NCBI RefSeq assembly: GCF_008329945.1
Contig: NZ_CP035807.1
Coordinates: 1,178,001 to 1,242,000 of the forward strand
Direction of reading: 5' to 3'
DNA: 64,000 nt
DNA from: Thiospirochaeta perfilievii
GTDB lineage: Bacteria; Spirochaetota; Spirochaetia; DSM-2461
The position numbers and the translations under genes are program-made. The notes under the pieces were generated by a model. The model was not told where the DNA came from. It worked only from the letters and a program-made list of their open reading frames with translations, and made no database searches. Of the stretch, positions 39,157 through 46,449 are shown one piece after another (positions within the stretch are counted from its first letter, which is position 1; every line of letters starts with the position of its first letter).

Positions 39157-39966
39157 CTACGGTAAAACCACTCGGAGGTGTGATATCAATATTTTAACTT
39201 CATATGAAGAGATACTAGACCAGTTTCCTGCATTATCCATAGATCTAAAAAATATTTTATTATTGCTACTAAAAGTTGTAATATATGGAGCTACAATACT
39301 TTCCCATGATCTATTACCTATCTTAACTTCTCTAGTGTTAACCCCTGAATAATCATCTAAAAATGTTGCAGTCACATTAACAGAATCTTTTGTGGGGAAT
39401 GTGTTATTAGAACTGATTGATATTGTTGGGTTTACTTTATCTATATTAGATACTGAAACCGTTTCTGTTGAATAATTCCCTAATTTATCTGTCGCTTTAA
39501 TAGTAACAATATTATTAGAGCTTAACGATACAGAACTTCTAATAGCATAACTTCCAGATCCTACCTTCATTTCAATCTTGTCTAAACCAACACCTGAATC
39601 TGTAGCTGAAGCAGTGACTGTAACATTACCATTAGTCAACCTAGAAGGAGATATTGAACTAGAAATTGATGGAGCGGTATTATCTTTCGTAAAAGAGTAA
39701 TAACCAACAATTACATTTCCTGCAGAAGGAGGAAAAACTCTACCACCATGACTTCTTAACTCATAAGTACCTGTTTCCGAAATTGTAAATTGATAATTTT
39801 GATTCCATGACCAATCTTTCATGGTGTCTAGAGAAAAATAACTCTGTAAGGGATAAGTATCGTTTTTATAACTACCCTTAAAGGTGTAAGAATCTTTAAA
39901 ATAAATAGTTCCACTTAAACTTAAGGTAGATAATAGTATTACTTGAATTAGTGCAAACTTTTTCAT
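39157..39966 (-). CDS. N-terminal part of the giant Ig-like protein (separated by a frameshift)
   Basis: 269 residues with signal peptide MKKFALIQVILLSTLSLSG, an N-terminal beta domain (YFKDSYTFKGSYKNDTYPLQ) and two Ig-like repeats (NTAPSISSSISPSRLTNG, KVNPTISISSNNTFPTKD). It ends SYEVKILISHLRVVLP, but the last residues are an artefact of the shifted frame: adding one A to the AAAA run at 39192-39195 (minus strand) restores YEVKNIDITPPSGFT in the frame of the 5105-aa protein. With this single base the gene 23792-39966 would be exactly 5392 codons. The ATG overlaps the stop of the preceding gene (ATGA). Either a real mutation, phase variation or a sequence error. Confidence 0.8.
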   Translation of the reverse strand: MKKFALIQVILLSTLSLSGTIYFKDSYTFKGSYKNDTYPLQSYFSLDTMKDWSWNQNYQFTISETGTYELRSHGGRVFPPSAGNVIVGYYSFTKDNTAPSISSSISPSRLTNGNVTVTASATDSGVGLDKIEMKVGSGSYAIRSSVSLSSNNIVTIKATDKLGNYSTETVSVSNIDKVNPTISISSNNTFPTKDSVNVTATFLDDYSGVNTREVKIGNRSWESIVAPYITTFSSNNKIFFRSMDNAGNWSSISSYEVKILISHLRVVLP

Positions 39967-40325
39967 TTAGCAACCTCAACAAAATATTTATTTGATTCCT
40001 TCAAAAGTAATACTTCGTTATATATGTTATATTTCATTTCATTTAACATCATAATAGAATAATTTTTTAAATAAGTTTGATTCTTTATAAGTTTTATCAT
40101 TTCAGAATTATTTAGGATGGAAACTTCTAATAACAATTTGTCAACAAGACTTAAATCGATATCTAATTTATCAATAATCAATGAATTAATAATAGAGTTT
40201 GAGTTATGTTTAAATAAATTCATTTCATATTTATCTTGAGATTCTAATAAATAACCTATAAAAACAAATGAATCATAATCGAAGATCTTAAAATCTAAAA
40301 TACTCTTATCTGAAATCAGGGAAGT
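39963..40325 (-). pseudogene. 3' part of an exported protein gene interrupted by IS66
   Basis: The frame is open from the IS66 edge to the stop at 39963; the ATG at 40223 (86 aa) is internal. It encodes TSLISDKSILDFKIFDYDSF, FIGYLLESQDKYEM and a helical tail ending KESNKYFVEVAK. Joined to 42639-43643, with one copy of the 8-bp target duplication removed, it restores a gene of exactly 456 codons, reading LDGK directly into TSLIS. It has no recognised domain. Its stop overlaps the ATG of the giant Ig-like gene, which makes it the first gene of that coupled set. Confidence 0.8.
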
Positions 40326-40333
40326 TTTTCCAT
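40326..40333. repeat. IS66 target-site duplication, left copy
   Basis: TTTTCCAT immediately left of the IS66 terminus; the same 8 bases follow the right terminus at 42639-42646. Eight base pairs is the usual IS66 duplication length, and both copies being identical points to a recent insertion. Confidence 0.9.
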
Positions 40334-40401
40334 GTATCCGTCAAAACTATATGCCATTAAAATATTTTGAAAAGTGATTCATCCTCTATTTGGGAGGATT
40401 T

Positions 40402-40695
40402 ATGAAATCGAAATATACTTTAGAAGAAAGAAAACAATTAGTTATAGAACAACAAAAATCAGGTTTAACAATAACAGAGTTTACTAAACAAAAAAATATT
40501 AAACAAACAACCTTTCAGAATTGGCTTAGGAGATTAAAAGAAACAGAGTCAGAAAAGTTTGTGAAAGTTAAATTGAAATCAGAGAAACCTTTAGAACCAA
40601 CGCTGCTAATGATAAATAGTATTAAACTAGAGATTCCCGCCACAGTATCATCTTCAAAGATAGCTCAGATTATTTCTGTGATAAGAGAGATATAA
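40402..40695 (+). CDS. tnpA: IS66 accessory protein TnpA
   Basis: 97 residues from the ATG at 40402, which has GGGAGG 6 nt upstream; a TTG at 40390 would add four residues (MGGF) but would overlap that ribosome site. KYTLEERKQLVIEQQKSGLT and TEFTKQKNIKQTTFQNWLRR form a transposase-type helix-turn-helix; the tail SIKLEIPATVSSSKIAQIIS is typical of IS66 TnpA. It is required for transposition but its exact role is not known. Its stop overlaps the tnpB start (TAATG). Confidence 0.88.
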   Translation: MKSKYTLEERKQLVIEQQKSGLTITEFTKQKNIKQTTFQNWLRRLKETESEKFVKVKLKSEKPLEPTLLMINSIKLEIPATVSSSKIAQIISVIREI

Positions 40696-41042
40696 TGATA
40701 CTAGATTTTACAAACCTATCTATATATGTAAGACCTGGAGTAACAGATATGAGAAAACAAATAAATGGCTTATCTGTACTGACAGAAGACGAAATGGGAA
40801 TGGATTCCGGTTCAGGAAGCCTTTTTCTATTTTGTAGCCGTAACAGAAAAACATTAAAGTGTATTTACTGGGATCGAAATGGATTCTGTATGTGGCAAAA
40901 AAAACTAGAAAAAGATAAGTTCCCATGGCCAATGACTGAGGAAGATGCTCAAGAAATAACTTTTGAACAGTTAAAGCTACTTTTAGATGGTATTGATTTT
41001 TGGAAAGCCCATAAAGAAATAAAGTTTAAAGAAATGAACTAA
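40695..41042 (+). CDS. tnpB: IS66 accessory protein TnpB (IS66 Orf2-like)
   Basis: 115 residues, the usual length. YVRPGVTDMRKQINGLSVLT, LFLFCSRNRKTLKCIYWDRN and GFCMWQKKLEKDKFPWP are the diagnostic IS66 Orf2 signatures. It overlaps the stop of tnpA by one base and is followed 43 nt later by tnpC. Confidence 0.93.
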   Translation: MILDFTNLSIYVRPGVTDMRKQINGLSVLTEDEMGMDSGSGSLFLFCSRNRKTLKCIYWDRNGFCMWQKKLEKDKFPWPMTEEDAQEITFEQLKLLLDGIDFWKAHKEIKFKEMN

Positions 41043-41085
41043 AGGGGTTTTATAATTATTATTAAAATTGTAGAATTCTTTTGTA

Positions 41086-42615
41086 ATGACAGATATTAAC
41101 AAGCAGGAATTACCTGAGGAAGTTTTAAAATATATAGATTCTCTTGAGAATAAGGTTACTCTTTTAGAAGATGAACTTCGCTTATTAAGAAGTAAACATT
41201 TCGGCAAATCTAGTGAAAAGATGCCTCTTCAAAAAGAACTCTTTGAGGAGTTTGAAGAAACTCCAATGGAAGAGGAGCCTGATGAAGAGATTATTGTTTC
41301 TGAATATAAAAAGAAAAAACCGGGAAGAAAGCCTATCAGTGATGAACTTCCAAGAAAAGATATAATTCATGATATTTCAGAAGAAGATAAAAAATGTGCT
41401 TGTGGTCATGAGCTTGTGAAAATAGATGAGGTTGTAACTGAGAGAATTCAGGTTATACCTGAAAAAGTATATGTAGAGAGACATATAAGACCTAAATATG
41501 CTTGTAGAAACTGTGAAGGTTCTGGAGATGAAGAGAAACCAGTTTTCAGAATTGCTCCTGCAGCTCCATCATTAATACCCGGTAGTATAATAACAGCAGG
41601 ACTTCTTGCTTATATCCTGACTAATAAAATTTGTGACTATCTTCCATTTTATAGGCAGGAAAAGAGATTTGAACGGTTTGGAATCCCAATAAGCCGACAA
41701 AATATGTCTAGTTGGACTATAAAAGCATATAAAAAGCTTCAAATACTTTATGATATTATGAAAACCCACATAAAAACAGGTAATTATCTCCAGATGGATG
41801 AAACCGTTTTAAAAGTTCATGGAGAAGATGGGAAATTAGATTCAAGCAATTCATATATCTGGGTCTCCCGTGGAGGTCCAGTAGGCTCTGAAATTGTTTT
41901 ATATGAATATAATAGATCGCGTAATGCCAATTATATAAAGGATTTCACACAAGGATTCTCCGGCTTTGTCCAGTCTGATGGATATCCCGGGTACGATAAA
42001 ATATTTAAAGACAATGATGATATTATTCACGTAGGCTGTTTAGCTCATGCAAGGCGTGCTTTGTACGATGCTTATGTTGCTTCTAAACAGAAAAATAAGT
42101 CTAATGTTGTAATAAATAAGATCCAAAAGATATATAACGTAGAAAAAAAACTAAGGGCTAAGAATATGACTCCAGGTGAGTTTATTGCAGACAGAAGAAA
42201 GCAGGTTGAACCTCTTTTAGAAGACCTTAAAAAATGGTTGGACAAGAAGGCTGTAAATCTTCGACCAGAAAGTAAGCTCGGAAAAGCTGTGAAATATACT
42301 CTTGGACAGTGGGATAAAATCATTAACTATCTAGATTGTGCTGAACTAACTCCAGATAATAATGCTGCGGAGAGAGTCGTAAAACCTATGGTTATGGGTA
42401 GACGTAACTTCTTATTTTCTGGAAGTCCTGAAGGAGCAGAATCTCTATGTTTTTTCTACTCTATAATTGAAACTGCTAAACTTAATGGGTTAAATCCATA
42501 CGCGTATTTAAAGTGGCTTTTTGAAAATGTAGTTTTACTTTCAGAAGGTGAATCGATGGAACACCTCACCCCTTGGAATTGTGATATGGTAGAAGTTAAT
42601 AAGATTATGCTTTAA
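41086..42615 (+). CDS. tnpC: IS66 transposase TnpC (DDE)
   Basis: 509 residues. An N-terminal coiled coil (LEDELRLLRSKHFGKSSEK) is followed by the zinc-binding segment with CACGHELVKI and YACRNCEGSG, then the DDE_Tnp_IS66 catalytic core: QMDETVLKV (Asp), FVQSDGYPGY (Asp), HVGCLAHARR, and NNAAERVVKPMVMGRRNFLF (Glu). The C-terminal SIIETAKLNGLNPYAYLKWL is also family-typical. It appears complete and probably active. Confidence 0.95.
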   Translation: MTDINKQELPEEVLKYIDSLENKVTLLEDELRLLRSKHFGKSSEKMPLQKELFEEFEETPMEEEPDEEIIVSEYKKKKPGRKPISDELPRKDIIHDISEEDKKCACGHELVKIDEVVTERIQVIPEKVYVERHIRPKYACRNCEGSGDEEKPVFRIAPAAPSLIPGSIITAGLLAYILTNKICDYLPFYRQEKRFERFGIPISRQNMSSWTIKAYKKLQILYDIMKTHIKTGNYLQMDETVLKVHGEDGKLDSSNSYIWVSRGGPVGSEIVLYEYNRSRNANYIKDFTQGFSGFVQSDGYPGYDKIFKDNDDIIHVGCLAHARRALYDAYVASKQKNKSNVVINKIQKIYNVEKKLRAKNMTPGEFIADRRKQVEPLLEDLKKWLDKKAVNLRPESKLGKAVKYTLGQWDKIINYLDCAELTPDNNAAERVVKPMVMGRRNFLFSGSPEGAESLCFFYSIIETAKLNGLNPYAYLKWLFENVVLLSEGESMEHLTPWNCDMVEVNKIML

Positions 42616-42638
42616 CTGCCCAAGAAAATGACGGATAC

Positions 42639-42646
42639 TTTTCCAT
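42639..42646. repeat. IS66 target-site duplication, right copy
   Basis: TTTTCCAT directly right of the IS66 terminus, identical to 40326-40333. Confidence 0.9.
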
Positions 42647-43643
42647 CAAGGACACAATATTTATAAAACAAATTATCTTTAGTTATATAGTATACAGTAT
42701 CTTGAAGAACTAAATATTTTCTAACATCTTCTACAATGTTACTTTCGTCAATATATAAGACTCCATCTAAGTCTTTATATGAAAAAGATTTGATTAGATC
42801 ATCTTCAAAATAAATACTGTATGAATCATAAATATTTTTAACAAAATCACTTTTATAGTTTGTTAGTAGATCATCAATTTGATAAATTTCATATCCATAT
42901 TTCTTAGAAATTAATATCCTATTTTGATTCAAAGGATTACTCATCAATGTAACATGAAGATTTTCAGAAAATACATTGTCATCTAATAGTAAAAATGACA
43001 GTTCAATATTATTAAAAGTAAAATAATTAATTGATAAGTCATTTTTTATAATGAACCCATGGTATATAAATTTATCTTTTAGAAGTAATAAATCAATTTT
43101 GTAATGTGACACATCATTCGAAACAACAATATTGATATCTTCATTATCATTATATGATTTGAGATATAGAACTTCATTAACTTTATAGGCTATCAAATAA
43201 TCTGTCCTAGTATTTTCAATAATACGGAAATCTTCAATACTTTCACCGACTGCATTATCAACTAATTTAATCTTTTCAAGGTTTTCGTCAAAAAACCTAA
43301 GTAAATACACACTATTGTTTAGTCCATCTTTTGTAAAAACCAGAAGTGAAGAACTATTCCTACTCAAATTTAAAGATTCTATTTTATCAATTTTTTCATT
43401 ATCGAACAAGTTATGATTTACAATGACGAAATTATCTGATTTATCTTTTTTCACTTCTTGGACAAGTTCTAAACCAGCTATGTAAAAGAGATGCATATCA
43501 CCATTTCTATTAACTAATAATTCTGGGCTAGAGTCTTCATCAGAGAACTGTACAGGATACTGTTCAGTTTCAGCTATACCATTTGAATAAAGAAAGCTAA
43601 CTGACAACAACAACAACAAAAGAGAGACTAAAAACTTATTCAT
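42639..43643 (-). pseudogene. 5' part of an exported protein gene interrupted by IS66
   Basis: Signal peptide MNKFLVSLLLLLLSVSFLYS, then about 310 residues of alternating strands and loops (MHLFYIAGLELVQEV, SLLVFTKDGLNNSVYLLRFF, KFIYHGFIIKNDLSINYF) resembling an irregular beta-propeller. The last residues VSVIFLGS of the 343-aa frame come from IS66 sequence; the native protein continued into 39963-40325 for a total of 455 residues. Upstream is a 228-bp noncoding gap, so a promoter for the whole minus-strand set could lie at 43644-43871. Function unknown; likely envelope-associated with the giant Ig-like protein. Confidence 0.8.
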
Positions 43644-43761
43644 TATTTCCTACCTAGTATTTGATACTTATATTAATTTCTATATCAATTTATTTTTTTA
43701 TATTATATTTTAATAGAAAATAGCACATATAATGCGATGACACAATAATAATTTTTTTTAC

Positions 43762-43860
43762 TATCAACCAGAAAGATATGATAAAGGACAGAGGTATTTA
43801 CGAAAACTTCATCCTCCTCTTACTAACAACGAAAACACTGTAAAGAGAATGGAGTTATAA
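43762..43860 (+). other. Unassigned coding-like fragment in the 228-bp gap 43644-43871
   Basis: 32 open codons on the plus strand, PERYDKGQRYLRKLHPPLTN and onward to KRMEL then stop, stand out from the AT-rich noncoding DNA around them by balanced composition. There is no start codon or ribosome site. It looks like the tail of a lost gene, possibly mobile, but no family is recognised. The rest of the gap (43644-43761) is AT-rich and may hold the promoter of the minus-strand genes. Confidence 0.3.
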
Positions 43861-43871
43861 CTTTGGTTATA

Positions 43872-44585
43872 TTAATCCAGTTTTTTAATGATTAGACTTT
43901 TTTTATTATGAATAGATGAGTAGAGGCTATGATCTTCACCATAGATTACCCAGTAACCAGTACCAAGAATCCCATTCTGAGGGATAGCAATATTTTTTAC
44001 ATTATTCTCAAAATCTAGAATCTCTACTTTTTTATTTTTAACAGATATTGTTTTAGTCTCATCTTTATAAATAATTTGTGAGCTATTTGATTCAAATAAG
44101 TCCTCTAGAGTAGAATTAGCTGGTTCATTGTATGAGTTAAAGTAATAGTTGCTATTAAAAGCAATATATATTCCAAACTCATCGCTGAAAATTTTATTAG
44201 GAATGGAACCTAGTCCATACTCCTTAGTCCAGATAACACCACCATTACTATCTAGTAGGTATAGAGAATAGTTGTCGTAAGTGGTGTACGTGTTATTAGA
44301 GTTTAAGGAGAAGTAATTCATTCTAGAAGATATTCCCTCTTTTATTTTAATCTCTTTTAGTAATTCACCTTCTGGTGTAAAGATGGCAACTCTTCCTTTA
44401 AAAAAGTCAGGGATATGTATATTACTATTCTGGTCAACATCAAAATATAATGGGGACCATATCCCCTCATCACTTATGTCAATGGATATTTTATTGCGGT
44501 TGTTTCCCCAGTAGATTGTAGTATCAGATAATAAATTAAAAGAAGTTAAAAGTACTACATATAATAGGGTTGTGAATCTATTCAT
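43872..44585 (-). CDS. Exported protein with propeller-like repeats
   Basis: 237 residues. Signal peptide MNRFTTLLYVVLLTSFNLLS, followed by strand-rich repeats: PLYFDVDQNSNIHIPDFFKG, GRVAIFTPEGELLKEIKIKE, YSLYLLDSNGGVIWTKEYGL, matching the NHL style of position-then-value strands. It is shorter than the module propellers and lacks their conserved C-terminus. Its start overlaps the stop of the upstream lipoprotein gene by 8 nt, so the two are coupled. Likely periplasmic or surface-located; no catalytic motif. Confidence 0.7.
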   Translation of the reverse strand: MNRFTTLLYVVLLTSFNLLSDTTIYWGNNRNKISIDISDEGIWSPLYFDVDQNSNIHIPDFFKGRVAIFTPEGELLKEIKIKEGISSRMNYFSLNSNNTYTTYDNYSLYLLDSNGGVIWTKEYGLGSIPNKIFSDEFGIYIAFNSNYYFNSYNEPANSTLEDLFESNSSQIIYKDETKTISVKNKKVEILDFENNVKNIAIPQNGILGTGYWVIYGEDHSLYSSIHNKKSLIIKKLD

Positions 44586-45009
44586 AGTTAACCTCTAATA
44601 AACTTTCAAATTCAGAAAGCACCTGTTCCAATGTTCTCTTTTTGCCATACAGTATAATAACTTCACTGTAACTGTTAGTATCATAAATTGTAAATGTATA
44701 CTCACGAACAAAATTTCCTAATATAATATCTTCTCCTTCTACATAGTCAGAGACCATTAGATATCGAGTATCAAAACTGCTTAAGCTAATACTTTCTAGG
44801 TTAATTTCAGAAGTATAGGTTGTTACCCCCCAACTGTCTTTTAAAAAAAGTTCCTTTATTCCTAGTATGAGGGGATCGGTACCACTACTTACAGTTATAG
44901 ATTTATCGTTTGGGTCAAAATAATCTAGTACCATGTTTTTATTAAAAGCGTCACAAGACAGAAAACTAACTAAGATAAAAAACAGTATAAATGATTGTAA
45001 TTTAAGCAT
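44578..45009 (-). CDS. Small lipoprotein of unknown function
   Basis: 143 residues. Signal peptide MLKLQSFILFFILVSFLSC with Cys19 as lipidation site. The rest (DYFDPNDKSITVSSGTDPL, GVTTYTSEINLESIS, REYTFTIYDTNSYSEVIILY) is a compact alpha/beta domain that I do not recognise. It is the first gene of a coupled pair with the propeller-like protein at 43872. It is divergent from the clostripain-like gene at 45090 with an 80-bp gap between them that must hold promoters in both directions. Confidence 0.7.
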   Translation of the reverse strand: MLKLQSFILFFILVSFLSCDAFNKNMVLDYFDPNDKSITVSSGTDPLILGIKELFLKDSWGVTTYTSEINLESISLSSFDTRYLMVSDYVEGEDIILGNFVREYTFTIYDTNSYSEVIILYGKKRTLEQVLSEFESLLEVNYE

Positions 45010-45089
45010 AAAAAGAAGTTTATCTTATTGTATTATTAAAATAAAGCTAAAATTATGGTAATTTTTAATAAAATAGTATAAAAAATAAT

Positions 45090-46379
45090 ATGCGTAAATT
45101 TAATATTTTTTTTTACTTATCGTCTCTATTTCTAATGCTTTCCTGCAGCTTATATGACAATGATTTTAAGATTAACCGTTTTACGAATAATAAGATCCAG
45201 GTTAAAGAGGAAGGTTGGCTGTTCATGATCTATGTAAGTGGATCTGGAAATCTTGAAGGAGAGAGTTTATTAGATGTAACATCGATGGTTGATGGGTACA
45301 GTAAAAACATAAATAAAAACGATTTAGATATAGTTATACTGCACGATAGAGGTCCAGGATTCTCTACTGATCAAGGAGATTGGACAGGGACTTATCTATA
45401 TGAAGTAACTGATTCAGGATTAAAAACCATTAATAGCGTAGAATCATGGAGGGATTCTATTGACCAAGAAGAGTCTATGGGTTCACAAGATACCTTAGAT
45501 AATTTTTTAACATGGGCTATATCCAACCACTCAAGAGAGAAACAAGCATTAATCCTATGGAATCATGGTGGAGGTTTAAGTGGACAAAGTATTCCAGAAG
45601 CTAGAGCCGTTAGTTGGGATACAGAAGATAGTGGAGATAACATAAATGAAGCACTTTATGTTTATGAGATTCAAGATACATTAAAAAAACATTACAACAA
45701 CCAAACTCAGTTAGATCTACTTGGTTTTGATGCATGTTATATGGGAATGTTAGAGATTGGATATGAGTTTAAAAACATTGTTAACTATATGATAGCATCC
45801 CCTGCAGAAGAGACAGGAGGTTGGAGATATAATGATTTTATAGAGAAAATTTCTAAAGAGAGTTTAGCAGAGCAGATAGCAAAGGAGATAGTCAGCAGTT
45901 ATAGTAATTATAGTTCCACTAATAACCTACCTAACACATTAACTGCGTTTAATCTAAATGAAATAGAAGAAGTAAAAGATATAATCTCTCATTTAGTAGA
46001 AAATATTAAAGCATTAACAGATAGTGAAGTCTTAGCACTTAGACAAAGCAGTATGGAGTACTATCCAGAAGCAGACTCTGTTCTATATCCCTATATTGAT
46101 ATTGGATATTTTGCTGATCAATTAAGTGAATTCAGTAGCTTGGAGTTAAATTTATTAGATTTAAAAAAATCTTTAAATAGAGTTATAGTCTCATCATTTA
46201 ACAATTTACATAGTAATACATTAGAGAATTATATGGGAATTTCTATATTCTTTCCGGAACAAAAAGATGATTACAAGTATCAATGGTGGTATACAGCTGA
46301 TGACACTGGAACTTTTGGTAATGTAGACTTTTGTATAGATACATCCTGGAAGGCTTTAATGAATAGATATTTCAATTAG
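45090..46379 (+). CDS. Clostripain-family (peptidase C11) lipoprotein
   Basis: 429 residues with a lipoprotein signal (FYLSSLFLMLSC, Cys19). The C11 core is clear: WLFMIYVSGSGNLEGESLLD at the start, strand DLDIVILHDRGPG, then ALILWNHGGGLSG with the catalytic His and LLGFDACYMGMLEIGYEF with the catalytic Cys, followed by YMIASPAEETGGWRY. Clostripain-type enzymes usually cleave after Arg or Lys and act outside the cytoplasm. It lies 70 bp upstream of the type II secretion operon on the same strand, so it may be co-expressed with it or be one of its envelope partners. Family identity is firm; substrate is inferred from the family only. Confidence 0.88.
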   Translation: MRKFNIFFYLSSLFLMLSCSLYDNDFKINRFTNNKIQVKEEGWLFMIYVSGSGNLEGESLLDVTSMVDGYSKNINKNDLDIVILHDRGPGFSTDQGDWTGTYLYEVTDSGLKTINSVESWRDSIDQEESMGSQDTLDNFLTWAISNHSREKQALILWNHGGGLSGQSIPEARAVSWDTEDSGDNINEALYVYEIQDTLKKHYNNQTQLDLLGFDACYMGMLEIGYEFKNIVNYMIASPAEETGGWRYNDFIEKISKESLAEQIAKEIVSSYSNYSSTNNLPNTLTAFNLNEIEEVKDIISHLVENIKALTDSEVLALRQSSMEYYPEADSVLYPYIDIGYFADQLSEFSSLELNLLDLKKSLNRVIVSSFNNLHSNTLENYMGISIFFPEQKDDYKYQWWYTADDTGTFGNVDFCIDTSWKALMNRYFN

Positions 46380-46449
46380 AAAATCTATTTAACCAAGTTT
46401 ATCTTTTATAGACTCAATAGGGATTTACATGTAATATGGATAAATATTT

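Larger units (their letters stand above)
40334..42638 (+). mobile_element. IS66-family insertion sequence (2305 bp, complete)
   Basis: Terminal inverted repeats GTATCCGTCA (40334-40343) and TGACGGATAC (42629-42638), flanked by a perfect 8-bp target duplication. It carries the three standard genes tnpA, tnpB and tnpC in order on the plus strand, opposite to the interrupted host gene. A diverged IS66 tnpA relic at 11807-12073 shows that this family has been in the region before. Confidence 0.95.

Noticed and set aside
39185-39200. Programmed frameshifting in the giant gene
   Set aside because: The run is only four A with no strong slippery heptamer or clear downstream stimulator; mutation, phase variation or sequence error is simpler.
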